DNA of 64,000 nt. It comes from Rhizophagus irregularis. Its lineage: Eukaryota; Glomeromycota; Glomeromycetes; Glomerales; Glomeraceae. The stretch spans positions 1,302,001 through 1,366,000 of the forward strand of contig NC_089449.1 of NCBI RefSeq assembly GCF_026210795.1, in the 5' to 3' direction. Position 1 is the first letter of the stretch; each line of letters starts with the position of its first letter. This document shows positions 1 through 11,190 of the stretch, piece after piece. The position numbers were made by a program, and so were the translations under genes. A model generated the notes under the pieces. The model saw only the letters and a list, made by a program, of their open reading frames with translations, was not told where the DNA came from and made no database searches.

Positions 1-3000
1 CACAGTAGCAGACAAATGAGATGTGTATTTTATGATGGATGACTTTTTCATAGGCAGGATCAAGCATTGAAGAAGAGAAGCTGAGTAGGAGCAAGCAACA
101 GAGCTAGTAGCAACTGATTTCTTTGAGTAAGACGATTTATTTATATTCAAAATGCAGCCGGGACAAGGTTGAAGGGTTATAAGATCACTTGGTCGGGATA
201 AACAGTCAGAGGTCCAATATGCAATAGTACAAGTGAAGTGTTTGGATTGGATTTGAATTTGTTTACCAAATAATGGGAGGCCATCGTTATTCAACGTGAC
301 AATCCAGTTTTTCTTATAACCATAAGAAGGAGTACAAGGAGCTAATTTTTTAATAAACTGGTTCAGAGGTCGCTGTATTGTCATAAATCTATCTTGTAAT
401 AAACCAGCTTGATCCAGGATAGTAACATTAGAAGAGAGATTTTTATACTAGTTGGGAATACGGGCATTACCACGTTTTTGAGTAGAGTTAGCATAGATAA
501 CAGACCAAAAAAGCAAATGAGTTTCCGGAGCGACAAAAGTTGTGACAAATAAAATAAACCACGTCTTCAAAGTCGTGCCAAATTGGCCTAAACACATCCA
601 AAGAAAGGCATTGATATATTGGAGTATGGCCATTAGGATAAATTAAATCAGGCACAGGTGACAAATTAGCGCGTGATAAGCAGAAAGGAGTGGAGATCAG
701 GAAGGCTAAAGTATTAGTGATATAATCTTGTTTAAAAATGTTAAGAGAAGACCAATAAATCCAATCCAAAACCATCAATGGAGAAATAGGAATTAAACAA
801 TAAAATTGAATAAACCGCAACCTATAATTAAAAAGAGATTTCATAAAAAAGGAAGAAGAATTTGCTAATAAAAATAAATTAGTAAAATGATTCTGTTGTT
901 GAAACGAAAATAAATTGATCAAACCCAAAGCTTAAGACAAATATAACACCACATTAGGAATAGATCGTGATAATTTAGCCTTGTGTTTAACTAAAGTACA
1001 AACTGAAAAAGTGATAGTAGAACATTCAGCCTCAGATAAATGTGTAACTTGCATTTGATAATCCAGTTTTGATCATTATAAAGATATATCACTTGTTGAA
1101 CAGTTAGTTTCGCAGGGTGAAGAATTGCAGAAAATGAAATACATTCTTGTTTGAGTTGTTATCAGATAAAATTCCTAGAGCCATTAATATTAAACCAAAC
1201 TCCCAAAAAACGGAAAGATGAAGACATGGGGATAGGAGCAACAGTAATGTTAGGTGTAATGTTGAGTGACGAAGTCAATAAATTAAAGGCTATAGGAGAT
1301 AAATCTTGAGAAGTAGCAACTGCATTGGTGGCTAAAACGTATTTGTTATAGTTGGCTGAAGTATTATTTAAATAGTAAAATTCTTCAGTAATAGACAACA
1401 TATGTTCCATTCCGTCTTTAGAAGAAGAGATCAAAGTAGAATCATCCATAAACACCAAATTATTAATTTCTAAAACATCAAGAGAACAAGAATCTGATGA
1501 AACAGTACAGGAAGCTATTGGAGAAACCAAACGATAAGGGTCTTTCTTCTTATTTTTAAGAACTGTGAGTAGAGGGTCTAAATAAATAACCCATAAGAGT
1601 GGAGAAATAACTTCACCTTGGTCTATTCCTATTCTAACTCTATATGGCGGAGTAGGGCTATGTACAGTAATAACACGGTTAGAACGTGATATAAATAAAG
1701 AAAGTAAGAATTGAATAGCATTTTGTGGTAGGCGTAAGCGTTAGAAAGCAAATCACAACATGGATAAATCTACAGAATCAAATGCTTTTGAGATGTCTTG
1801 AGAAAGGATCCATAAAGGTTGTTTAGTGACTACTGAATCATAAATGATGGATTCCAGAGTGATAATATGATCACGGCAAGAACCTCCAGGTAAACCTGCG
1901 AAATTACCATCTTGGAGGACATGGTGGGAGGCAAGTAGAGGAGCAAGACAATTATAAAAAAGCTTAACCAAGGCCTTACGAATCACCTCCAATAAAGTAA
2001 TAAAACGTGTATTTTTAAGTTGGCATTTCCATTCATGCGGTTTGGAAATAGGAAAGACAGTAGCTTGTCTCCATAAATCTGGAATATTAGCATCTGATAA
2101 ACAGGCGCAAATTAAGTTAAAAAGAAGAGCAGAAGCAAAAGGTCCTAGGTGTTTCAACATCTCATACGAGATCATAGAAAGTCCTGGGGCTTTATCATTA
2201 GGCATGGAGGAAATCGTTGAAGACCATTCGTCAAGGATAGGAAGATCCATAAGTGAATCAAAAATAGATGGAGAGACATTGGTGAGTGGCGCATAAGCAT
2301 TAGACCATTGTTCAGGCAAATCCTGTATGGAAGAAGGAGGAGTGGAGGTAATTGGAACGAAATTTTGGAAGTGTTCAATAACTTCCTGATCAATGGCATC
2401 TGGAAATGTCAATAAAGTAGGGTGTAGTGGATGGTCTACAAAAACTTGATCAAGGACAATTCGTCGTCTAGTTCGTAACAAAGCAGATTCAATAAAAGTA
2501 GAAATGTCATTGGTGAAATTATCATTCTGAGCATCAATTTTAGCTTGAATAGAAGAAGCTTGGAATTCTTTTTCATTAAACAAAAGAAGGCTTCGCAAAA
2601 GCAAAGTCATATTTTTTAATGTTTGAAGTAAATTAGCAAAATTATCAATTCGTTCATCTCGAAGAAAAGGAGGAAGAATAATAGGCGTGACAAAAGTATG
2701 TTTATAAAAGGATAGGAGATTATAAAAGCGTATATAATATGAAGACCACTTGGTTTCATAATGAATAGAATACACAGGTCGAAAAGTGAAAAATCAGGCA
2801 TCAATCACCAATCGGTCACTAATCAGGTAGCTGATTGGTGACCGATTGGTGACTGATTGGCATTTTCACCAAATACCGTCACCAATCAGGCAGTTTGCTA
2901 ACTTTTGATCCAGTGATCAGAAAAAAATGAAATATAGCTCATTGGAATCGTCTCGACAAGACGAATCTAATGGTAGTAAAACCGCATTTCTAGGATTAAT

Positions 3001-3384
3001 ACTTGATGAGAAATTAAGTAAAATATAAAAATAAAAATGTATCATTTATATTTTATTTAATATTTTATTAACTATTAATCCTAAAAATATGATTTTACTA
3101 CCATTAGATTCGTCTTGTCGAGACGATTCCAATGAGCTATATTTATTTTTTTCTGATCACTGGATCAAAAGTTAGCAAACTGCCTGATTGGTGACGGTAT
3201 TTAGCGAAAATGCCAATCAGTCACCAATCGGTCACCAATCAGCTACCTGATTGGTGACCGATTGGTGACTGATTGATGCCTGATTTTTTACTTTTCGACC
3301 TGTGATATGATGTAGGGGTTTTGTGAAGGAAGCGAATAGTTTTAGCCACTTTGGACAAAAACTGGTAAGACTGACATAAACTTT
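1..3384 (-). pseudogene. LINE ORF2, reverse-transcriptase half (runs off the window's left edge)
   Basis: Reverse transcriptase of a non-LTR retrotransposon, which copies element RNA into DNA at the target site. Visible RT motifs in order are the palm block with DISKAFDSVDL (about 1755-1790), GIDQGEVISPLLW (about 1590-1630) and the catalytic FMDD (about 1445). Thumb-like sequence follows toward base 1. The frame is open from 3384 down to about 1760 once the 2773-3304 insertion is ignored. It then carries in-frame TGA and TAA stops near 1740-1755 and further breaks nearer the edge, so it is inactive. It is the downstream half of the ORF2 whose endonuclease lies at 44.3-45.5 kb, and the Polinton at 3385-44288 separates the halves. 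The LINE clade is not assigned. Confidence 0.85.
2773..3304. mobile_element. 532-bp foldback MITE inserted in LINE ORF2
   Basis: Almost the whole segment is one inverted repeat. The left arm starts CACAGGTCGAAAAGT, the right arm ends with its complement, and the centre is an AT-rich loop near 3030. Within each arm, CACCAATC/GATTGGTG words repeat several times. It is flanked by the 3-bp duplication ATA (2770-2772 and 3305-3307), and removing it leaves the LINE ORF2 frame open. It has no coding capacity. The transposase family is not known, because a 3-bp duplication fits more than one superfamily. Confidence 0.8.
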
Positions 3385-4344
3385 ACACAATGTGAAAGTG
3401 GGGGTTTAAGGACCGAAGGTTCAGCCCTCACTGAAACATTATGTGTACGGGTCACAGAACGTTAAAAACAATATCAATTTTTCTTATTATATTAGAAGAG
3501 CTTCTAGCAGTTCTAGAATCTTAATTTCGATATTATATTTCTTAATTCTGTATGGATTCTCCAACTTCAGAAAGCATATCGATTTTTATTATTATATTAG
3601 AAAAGCTTCTATCAACTCTAGAATCTTAATTTCTATATTAACTTTTCGTTATATTTATTAAACCATACGAAAAAATAATATATCAGGAAACCGTTCTATG
3701 CGAGTTAGCTCATTAAATAACATATTTTTATATTAAGTCATACGAAAAAAAAATAAATCATACAAAATTTCTGTCCCAATTCCCCATAATAAGTTATGCG
3801 AAAAAATCAGTCCCAACTTTTCCATAATAAATCATACGAAAAATATATCAGAAAAGGATTCTATGCAAGCTAGCTCCTTAACTAGCATATATTATTTTAA
3901 ATCATATGGAAGAAATAAGTCATACGAAAAATTGTCCCAATTCTTCCCAGAATAAGTAATACGAAAAATTGTCCCAACTCTCCCAGAATAAGTCATACAA
4001 AACATGTATATTAGAAACAGTTTCTACGACACCTAGCAAAAATTTTTGTCCCAACTCTCCCAGGTCATCCGATCTTTAGAACACATGATCACGAAGGATC
4101 CAAGTTAGCACAGTGGTAGCGACCTGGTAGTATCCTAGAGCTGTCATGGAACTGTCGAAACTGTTATTGGAACTGGTAGGAGTCAGTGAGGTTCTATTAG
4201 TTTACCAGTTTCAGGCCAGCTTGAATGCTGAATTATTATGCCCAAACTTCTGGCCAGAATAATGCAGACTGAATTTATACTGCATCTTCAGTCCCAAAGC
4301 ACTTCCCCGCTATTATCGAGCAACTATCAAGCAACTATCGAGGG

Positions 4345-5827
4345 TAAGGATGGTGCCGCAAATATGTAATTGCGGAATAATTGCGATTTACGGTATTGCG
4401 GAACATTGCGGATTTTTAAATCTAAAAATCCGCAAATCCGCAAATCCGCAATTATCCGCAATCCCGCAAATATTCCGCAAAAAAAACTTTCTTTTTTTTA
4501 ATAAAATATAATTACTACTAAAAAAAAATATTTCTATTTATTATTAATAATAAAAGAAATTATTTTACATAAAAAAAAATTAAAAAAAATGCTGGAACCT
4601 ATAGTTCCGGCGTTTTAATTAAAAAAAATTTAAAAGAAACTGCCGGAACCTATAGTTCCGGCGTTTTTACATAAAAAAAATTAAAAGAAACCGCCGGAAC
4701 TTATAGTTCCAGCGTTTTAATTAAAAAAAATTTAAAGAAAACGCCGGAACCTATAGTTCTGGCGTTTTTATTAAAAAAAATTTAAAGAAAACGCTGGAAC
4801 TCATAGTTCCAGCGTTTTTATATAATAAAATTAAAGAAAACGCCGGAACCTTAGTTCCGGCGTTTTTATTAAAAAAAAAATTAAAAGAAAACACCGGAAC
4901 CTTAATTCCGGCGTTTTTATTAAAAAAAAAATTAAAAGAAAACGCCAGAACCTTAGTTCCGGCGTTTTTATTAAAAAAAAAAATTAAAGAAAACGCCGGA
5001 ACCTTAGTTCCGGCGTTTTTATTAAAAAAACTAAAGAAAACGCCAGAACCTTAGTTCTGGCGTTTTTACATAAAAAAATTAAAAGAAAACGCCGGAACCT
5101 ATAGTTCCGGCGTTTTTACATAAAAAATTCAAAAGAAAATGCCGGAACCTATAGTTCCGGCGTTTTTACATAAAAAAAATTAAAGAAAACGCCAGAACCC
5201 ATAGTTCTGGCGTTTTTATATAAATAAATTAAAAGAAAACGCCGGAACCTTAGTTCCGGCGTTTTTACATAAAAAAATCAAAAGAAAACGCCGGAACCTA
5301 TAGTTCCGGCGTTTTTATATAAAATAATTAAAAGAAAACGCCGGAACCTATAGTTCCAACGTTTTTACATAAAAAAAAATCAAAAGAAAACGCTGGAACC
5401 TATAGTTCCGGCGTTTTTACATAAAAAAAATTCAAAAGAAAATGCCGGAACTATAGGTTCCGGCGTTTTATATAGTTCTGGCATTTTTACATAAAAAAAA
5501 TCAAAAGAAAACGCCGGAACCCATAGTTCCGGCGTTTTATATAAATAAATTAAAAGAAAACGCCGGAACCTATAGTTCCGGCGTTTTTATATAAAATAAT
5601 TAAAGAAAACGCCAGAACCCATAGTCGGCGTTTTTATTAAAAAAAATTAAAAAATATGCCAAGCAATAGTTCCAGCATTTTTGTATAAAAAACCTATTAG
5701 TTCTGGTGTTTTTTATATTTAAGAAAACACCAAAACTGAATTGCGGAATTACGGGCTACTAACCGCAATTCAACTTCAAAATCCGTAATATTGCGGAATT
5801 TGAAAATCATTTGCGGACCCATCCTTA
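4345..5827. mobile_element. Non-autonomous hAT-type element filled with a hairpin array
   Basis: Termini are TAAGGATGGTGCCGC at the left and, inverted, TAAGGATGGGTCCGC at the right. Both fit the hAT end consensus YARNG. An exact 8-bp target duplication ATCGAGGG flanks it (4337-4344 and 5828-5835). The uninterrupted site survives in the right Polinton repeat near 43275, where the same sequence reads straight through. Subterminal regions are dense in TTGCGGA/TCCGCAA words on both strands, the type of site hAT transposases bind. There is no transposase ORF, so it would need one in trans. Confidence 0.87.
4588..5735. repeat. Tandem array of ~23 GC-rich hairpin units
   Basis: Each unit is about 50 bp. 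It has a stem arm CGCCGGAAC, a loop CTATA or CTTA, the complementary arm GTTCCGGCG, then T-rich and A-rich spacer. About 23 units can be counted, with the last two or three degenerate. Arms vary mainly at the CCGG core: CCAG in the left arm often pairs with CTGG in the right, and CTGG with CCAG. Spacers are AT-rich and similar rather than unique, so this is not a CRISPR array. Confidence 0.85.
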
Positions 5828-5912
5828 ATCGAGGGCAATATGCTTTCCCATTGCTTTCGATGATTTGCCCTAGATATGTCTTGAGAAGTCTTTTCGATCA
5901 TATCCATCCCAT

Positions 5913-6390
5913 TTGTTTGCCGGAAGTGCACCATGTTGCAACCTGGCTATTGTCTATTAGTTGTCAGTATAATTATGTGGTGGATAAATCCATGCGAGCG
6001 TAGCGCCTCTTTAGGTCGGCAAGCGCCCATGGTCCTGTCAATTCCATGTTCGAGGTTGGAGACTAGGAGGTGCATTTGTTATGGCCGGCCCATTTGATTA
6101 CTACCAGAAGTGCGCCATCTTGCAACCCATCTATCTAATGCCTATTTGTTGCCGGTAAAAGTATGGCAATTTGTTGATTCAGACCAGGCCCAAAATTGTA
6201 TAGCTGGTTTGCGTTAATGAGGGCATCCTATACCTGAGTACATATCTAGAAAGATGAAGGCTTCTGCCAATATTTATACAATGATTATGGGCCTTCACAT
6301 TTTGATATATATCCACGTCTAAGGGGGAAATAATTAATTGAATAAAAAATTATATAAGTATGTAATAGCGTGAAAGTAAGAGATAACATC
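5913..6390. other. Inner flank of the left Polinton repeat, no gene seen
   Basis: Sequence between the end of the alignable terminal repeat and the first Polinton gene. It contains CCGGAAGTGC...CCATGTTGCAACC and a diverged second occurrence near 6110 (AGAAGTGCGCCATCTTGCAACCC is similar but not identical). No ORF with coding character was seen. Confidence 0.5.
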
Positions 6391-7764
6391 ATGGTTAGAA
6401 AATCTAGAAGTGATAAAAAAGATACAATTTGTAAACGTTGTAGTAAAGTGTGTGTAAATCCAAATAAACTTCGTGAACATCTTAGACAAAAAAATCCGTG
6501 CAAACCATTATCAGAGATAACTGCTTCTATTCAAGTTCCCATTTAAGTACCCATCCAAGCACCCATCCAAGAGGTTATCCAAAAATCTTCTATTAATGAT
6601 ACTCCCTTCAAAAATCCTAAAATAGAATGGATTTATCAGGGATATAAAAAGAAAATTAGGCATTTTTAAAAACTTACAACAGGAAACAAGCTGTAGACCT
6701 GAGAACTTTGATAGAAAGCATTTTTACTTAGAGATGAAAAAAGAGGGTAATAGACCCTATACAGGTATGATTAAATCAAAATGGAGTTCGTTTTTAAATT
6801 CGGCATTCGATTATTTGCAACGGGATTTTGATAGAAGGAGAGGGTTTATATAGATAAGAAAGGGGTTGTAGCCGAAATTTGTAAAGAAATATTTCCAGAA
6901 AGGTTGCCAGAGGCAACAGGTGATACTGATATTCCTGTTCAAACTCCTGAACCTGAACTACAAATAACCGCTCAAGACCCTGCCCCCAAGCCAGAACTCA
7001 TTCACAGGAGAAAGTATATTACCGAAGAGGAGACCAAAGCTTAGGTTAATCCAAATGCACGAAAACCCAGAGAGCGAATTAAGACATGGGGAGCAAGATT
7101 GCAAAAATGTTGGAAAGAATTAGATCTAGGTGATGAGCTAATTGAGGTAAATGATCTAGATGGTTGTAAAACGCTCTTTCATGATCTTGAGCAGTATGAT
7201 CCAGAGGCAGTTCGCCTACCTACATTAAAAGAGTTAAAGAAATATGAAAAGATATTAGAGTCTGAAGGCGGTCCTGGACCTAAAACACAATCATTTAGGG
7301 AAGGTAATAATTTGATCAATAAAGAATTTGAGCGCTTAGGAGAAATTAAGGGGCCCAAAAGGTCAGAAAAGGATTTAGAATTTAGAGAACAAGAAGAATT
7401 GGGAACAGCGGTTAAAAGAAGAGCTATAGCCGTACATCGTGCAAAAGTTCCCAAATCCCATCCAGATAATGGAAGTGATATACGAAAAATGTTAGAAAGC
7501 CAAAGAAAACAGTTTAGAGAAATACTTGAAAAGGAATTCAATAAGCGTGGACAATTTAAGTTCGCTCTATGTTCTCTTACCAAATTTCTCATAGATGATA
7601 AACCTGGGAATGAAAAACAGGAAAAAAAGAATTTACGAACTGACTGGCTTAGAAATAGACAAATTATAGTTTATAATAGAAATGAAATAGATGATTACTT
7701 AAGCAATGCTTTCGAACAAATCCTATACCAAGTGGAGGAGAGAGGAGGTAAGACTAATTCTTGA
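6391..7764 (+). pseudogene. Polinton-associated zinc-finger protein, broken
   Basis: Starts with ATG at 6391. The first ~50 codons contain a C-x2-C-x12-H-x6-C zinc-finger-like motif (about residues 14-37), plausibly for nucleic-acid binding. A TAA at 6544, a frameshift near 6665, and TAG codons near 6852 and 7042 break the frame. The longest clean stretch is 7099-7764, highly charged and probably helical. Its C-terminal part (QFKFALCSLTKFLIDD ... NRNEIDDYLSNAFEQ) resembles, from memory, the segment that precedes the polymerase domain in other Polinton-type proteins. It is convergent with the integrase, and the two ends overlap by about 11 bases. The function is an inference. Confidence 0.6.
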
Positions 7765-8848
7765 GAATATATTTGGGTAGTAATACTGTGTCTGGCGGGA
7801 CGATTTGCAGTTCTTCTCTTACAAATGAGCGTCTAGGACCCTTGTAAAGCTTGTAGAGAATAGGCTGATTTTCTTTCATCAAATAAGAATCAATTGTAAA
7901 AACTTCAGGAGACCAATTGCAATCAGTTGCCCTTCTTCTTCCACCTTCTAATTCACTGGGTTCTAATAGATGTCGAACTTCAGTATAGCTAGGTAAAAGT
8001 GGTTCATTATAACCAACTGGTCTCCTATGTTCGACAGAAGGTCTAGCTATTATTTTTTTACCTTTTAATGTCTTTTTTACAGCCTCGATAGGAGACATAC
8101 CTATTAACAGAGTAGGAGTATTATTGAAAATATTATCATTTATACGAAGTCCTTTAAACCATGCCCTGGATCTATCAGTCAAAGGCAAATGAAAATCTTT
8201 AGCATCTTGCCGAAAATAAGCATGTTTTTCAAATTCTTGATGATCACATTCAGCAATAGCTACACCACGTTTAGAGTTAGCATACTGAATTCTAACACCA
8301 TAGCTAAGCAATAAATCTCTACATTCACCCATATATTCAGTACCTCTATCTACAATAAAAGTATTTGGATAGCTAAGAGGATTATTAGGATCATCATAGA
8401 TTTTCCAAATCGCTCTAGCCATCTGTAAGGCTGTTTTATCAGTCAATGCAAAACTACAACAATACCTAGTTGCAACATCTTTGATGACGCCCCTATACTT
8501 ATAAATCTGAATACCTACTTTATCATGAGGCGTGGGAGTAGTATCGCTCTGGTGCACTTCATTTAAAAAATGTATATTATTAAAGGAGGCATACTGAATA
8601 AATTTTAGCTGAGGCTTGTGAATCTGATGTAAAGCCTGCTTATTTAGCCAATTTTTTATAACAGCCAAAGTAAACCCATATCTGGCTTTCTTACAAGCCA
8701 TTTGCATTTTTTCAGCAGACCGATAATATCCCTCAGATCTGTAATAAAGTTTCTGTAAAGCAAGATCCCGATCTAAGTCTCGAGCTTTTTGAGGAACAAT
8801 ATAAATAACCGGGGAGTCAAAGACTCGAAGCCTTGCTTCCTTTCCCAT
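7754..8848 (-). CDS. Polinton integrase (rve, DDE family)
   Basis: A 364-codon open frame from ATG at 8848. It would catalyse 3'-end processing and strand transfer of the linear element, giving short target duplications. Residues ~30-70 (YYRSEGYYRSAEKM ... WLNKQALHQIHKP) match the helical N-terminal region typical of Polinton integrases. The catalytic core follows: HQSD as the first acidic residue, IKDVATRYCCSFALT, FIVDRGTEYMG with the second Asp, and VAIAECDHQEF with the Glu. The length is usual for the family and it is one of the few uninterrupted genes of the element. It lies just downstream of the ATPase on the same strand. The first catalytic position sits in an SDTT context rather than ADL, so activity is uncertain. 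Confidence 0.88.
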   Translation of the reverse strand: MGKEARLRVFDSPVIYIVPQKARDLDRDLALQKLYYRSEGYYRSAEKMQMACKKARYGFTLAVIKNWLNKQALHQIHKPQLKFIQYASFNNIHFLNEVHQSDTTPTPHDKVGIQIYKYRGVIKDVATRYCCSFALTDKTALQMARAIWKIYDDPNNPLSYPNTFIVDRGTEYMGECRDLLLSYGVRIQYANSKRGVAIAECDHQEFEKHAYFRQDAKDFHLPLTDRSRAWFKGLRINDNIFNNTPTLLIGMSPIEAVKKTLKGKKIIARPSVEHRRPVGYNEPLLPSYTEVRHLLEPSELEGGRRRATDCNWSPEVFTIDSYLMKENQPILYKLYKGPRRSFVREELQIVPPDTVLLPKYILKN

Positions 8849-8955
8849 TCCAATTCTTTATAATTACGAAAAAAAGCTGGCATCTATTAAGTCAGATTCT
8901 ATTCATTAGCTGAGGCGCTTTTTTCCTTACGCTTTTGTCTAGCTTCTATCTCCTT

Positions 8956-9516
8956 CTACAGGTTTAATGGAGTATCAAACCTTAGGTAGATTGCAAGAGG
9001 ATCATCTTCCGGCCTAGTGAGATCAAATACAACAAACTCACCTTTTCGAAGGTAGCTATTAATGACCATAGATGCATTTTTTACATCATCAGTATAGCGC
9101 CTAATGATCTTAGAAATATCTTCATGCGAGCTACCGGAGTTAAAAACTACTAAGTAAGAGGCATTTTCACGAATGAATATAGGGGCTTTGTGATATTTTT
9201 GTGTTACATATATGCTTGAAATATTCTGATGTCGCCTATTTCCAAAAAATTGGCCAATTTGGTTTTGTATATACTCTGGAGCTAGACATATATCCTCAAA
9301 AACAATCACTGTACTTCGTTCTGGTGAAAATGCTCTAACACTAAGGATTTTTTCTGGTGATATATAGCTAAATCGTATATTTTCATAGTAAAGTGCTTTT
9401 GGATCTTTTGAAATTATACCATACATATATCTTACAAATGCCCATATTCGCTCGTTAGGATGATAACCACAAACTATCAAATCATCGCATGCAATATATC
9501 TAGACCCTCCTTTCTT
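8956..9516 (-). pseudogene. Polinton packaging ATPase, C-terminal part (separated by a hAT insertion)
   Basis: C-terminal two thirds of an FtsK/HerA-type (A32-like) ATPase that would pump genomic DNA into particles. Visible are CDDLIVCGYHPNERIW (about 9440-9490), a Walker-B-like strand STVIVFEDICL, and IGQFFGNRRHQNISSIYVTQKYH with the conserved Gln-like sensor region, then HEDISKIIRRYTDD. The first part of the protein, with Walker A, lies at 16802-17310. A 7.3-kb hAT element separates them, and deleting that element plus one 8-bp duplication reconnects the frame. It is split as it stands, so non-functional in this copy. There is no independent ATG: the frame simply enters from the insertion junction. 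Confidence 0.85.
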
Positions 9517-9830
9517 TAGAGCTTTCCTTGAACGGATAAAATCCTAGGATTTATCTGGATTATCCTATTATCCAAATTTATATCCGGTTAATTTTATACG
9601 GATATCCGGATTTAAGAAATTATGAATGAATAATTCTATAGATTATCCAAATTATCCGAATTATCCTGAAAAATGATTAATATGTATAATCTGATTGACT
9701 GATTTGATAGTCATGCACAAATCGGCAATCGTATATAAATATTTGGTATTTTGTACTACTTTTAAAAAAACGTTTTTTTTTTATTCAAAGAATTTATAGA
9801 ACAAAGAATATTTTAAAGTTTAATCTAAAT

Positions 9831-11158
9831 ATGTCAACTGAAAGAACTTTAGAAACACATGTACAATCTGAAGATAACTATATTGATATAATTGATATAG
9901 AAAATCATACGCCCGTAACATCACCTTTAGATAATACTAATATAGAAGAATATACAAAAAATGCGTTTGATAAACTTCTTAATAAAGAAGAACATGATTT
10001 AGATTTTCAAGCTAAAAATAAGGGAAGATCAAAACTTCGCAGTTGGGTATATAATTGGGGTGAGCGAAAAAATCATCCATCAAATCCAAATAAATTTATT
10101 TTTGAATGTAATCAAAAATTAGATAACGGTGAAAACTGTACTTCAAAAATTGAAACTTCCGGTCCTACTGGTAATATTATTAGCCACCTTAATCGAAAAC
10201 ACAAAATTTATGAACATTCTAAACCTTCAGCAACTATTACACCATCTTTAAAACAAGTAAAAATTGATTGTTATACTATTTCATCAGATTCACATCCACA
10301 AATGACACCAGATCGACAAAAATATTTGGAAACTCTTCTTTTTGAATGGCTCATTCTGGATTTTCAACCTCTTTATCTTTTAAAATCTCCTTCTTTTTGT
10401 CGATTTATTAATGCTTTAAGTGAAAATTTTGAACTTCCAAGTGATAAAGAATTTTGAAAAAGAATATTTGAAGCGTATGAATTTTCAAAAAATAAGCTTA
10501 AGCAGTATATCCATGAAAATGCAGCTTCAGTTTCACTTACTTGTGACCTTTGGACTTCACGTAGTAAGCAGGGCTTTCTTGGAGTTACATGTCACTTTAT
10601 TACACCCGATTTTGAAATGAGAGAAATTACTTTAGCTATTCAATATATGCCCTATCCACATACCGGAGAAGCTATTCAACATGCGTTAGAGAAAATTATT
10701 ACTCAATGGAAATTGCAAAATAAGGTTTTTTTTTGTACTACAGATAATTCATCTAACATGAAAAAGTGTCTTAATCAAATAGTTTGGTTACATAGATTAT
10801 CATGCACTGCACACACAATCCAATTGGTAGTTGGGAAGGGATTACTTACTGCTGAAATTCTAATTGCACGTGTAAAAAGATTAATTAATTTTTTTACTTC
10901 ACCAAAGCAAAATAAGCGTCTTTTAAATACGCAAAAAAAATTTCAGACGATGTTGAAGAAGGGAGTGATTTACATGGAATTTTTTATAGGGCAATAACCG
11001 ATGTTGAAACACGTTGGTCAAGTACATATATAGCATGGAAAAGGTTAATTGCTTTAAAACCTTATATTGATATTGTTATTTCATCATTAAATGCATGCAA
11101 AGACAATAATGCTAAAGAGGACGTTGTAAACGGTCGAATATCAAGCACGAAAAGATGA
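9831..11158 (+). pseudogene. hAT transposase, N-terminal half (BED finger and DDE region)
   Basis: Transposase of the surrounding hAT element, which binds the ends and catalyses cut-and-paste. ATG at 9831. Residues ~70-125 form a BED-type zinc finger (WVYNWGERKNH ... FECNQ ... C ... ISHLNRKHK). Next come TCDLWTSR with the first catalytic Asp (about 10543), CTTDNSSNMKK with a second (about 10740), the CxxH element SCTAHTIQL, and DVETRWSST (about 11000). An in-frame TGA follows DKEF at 10455, and one frameshift near 10970 is needed to reach DVETRW. The gene is then cut by the insertions at 11.19-13.63 kb and resumes at 13631. Confidence 0.85.
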
Positions 11159-11190
11159 TAAAATTCAATCACTAAATGTAATTGCCAAAT

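Larger units (their letters stand above)
3385..5912 (+). repeat. Left terminal inverted repeat of the Polinton (interrupted by a 1.48-kb hAT element)
   Basis: About 1,037 bp after removing the insertion at 4345-5827 and one copy of its 8-bp duplication. It aligns by eye with the reverse complement of 43201-44288. The alignment runs through the ACACAATGTG terminus, the imperfect direct repeats built on TCCCAACT...CATACGAAAAA (about 3660-4060), the GATCCAAGTTAGCAC block and the CGATCATAT inner edge near 5912. Small ORFs inside it are not convincing genes. Confidence 0.85.

Noticed and set aside
3443-3661. ORFs of Ser/Ile/Tyr-rich sequence in both terminal repeats (also 44013-44333)
   Set aside because: They are the same repeat read in both copies with no conserved start or domain. 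The first part of 44013-44333 is LINE ORF2 read into the repeat.
4086-4140. tRNA-like A-box (TTAGCACAGTGGTAGCG) in the Polinton terminal repeat
   Set aside because: No B-box or cloverleaf follows, and the second copy in the right repeat is altered at the same place.
4588-5735. CRISPR-like array of palindromic repeats
   Set aside because: The repeat itself is the hairpin, the spacers are short AT-rich and alike, there are no cas genes, the genome is eukaryotic and the array lies inside exact hAT ends.
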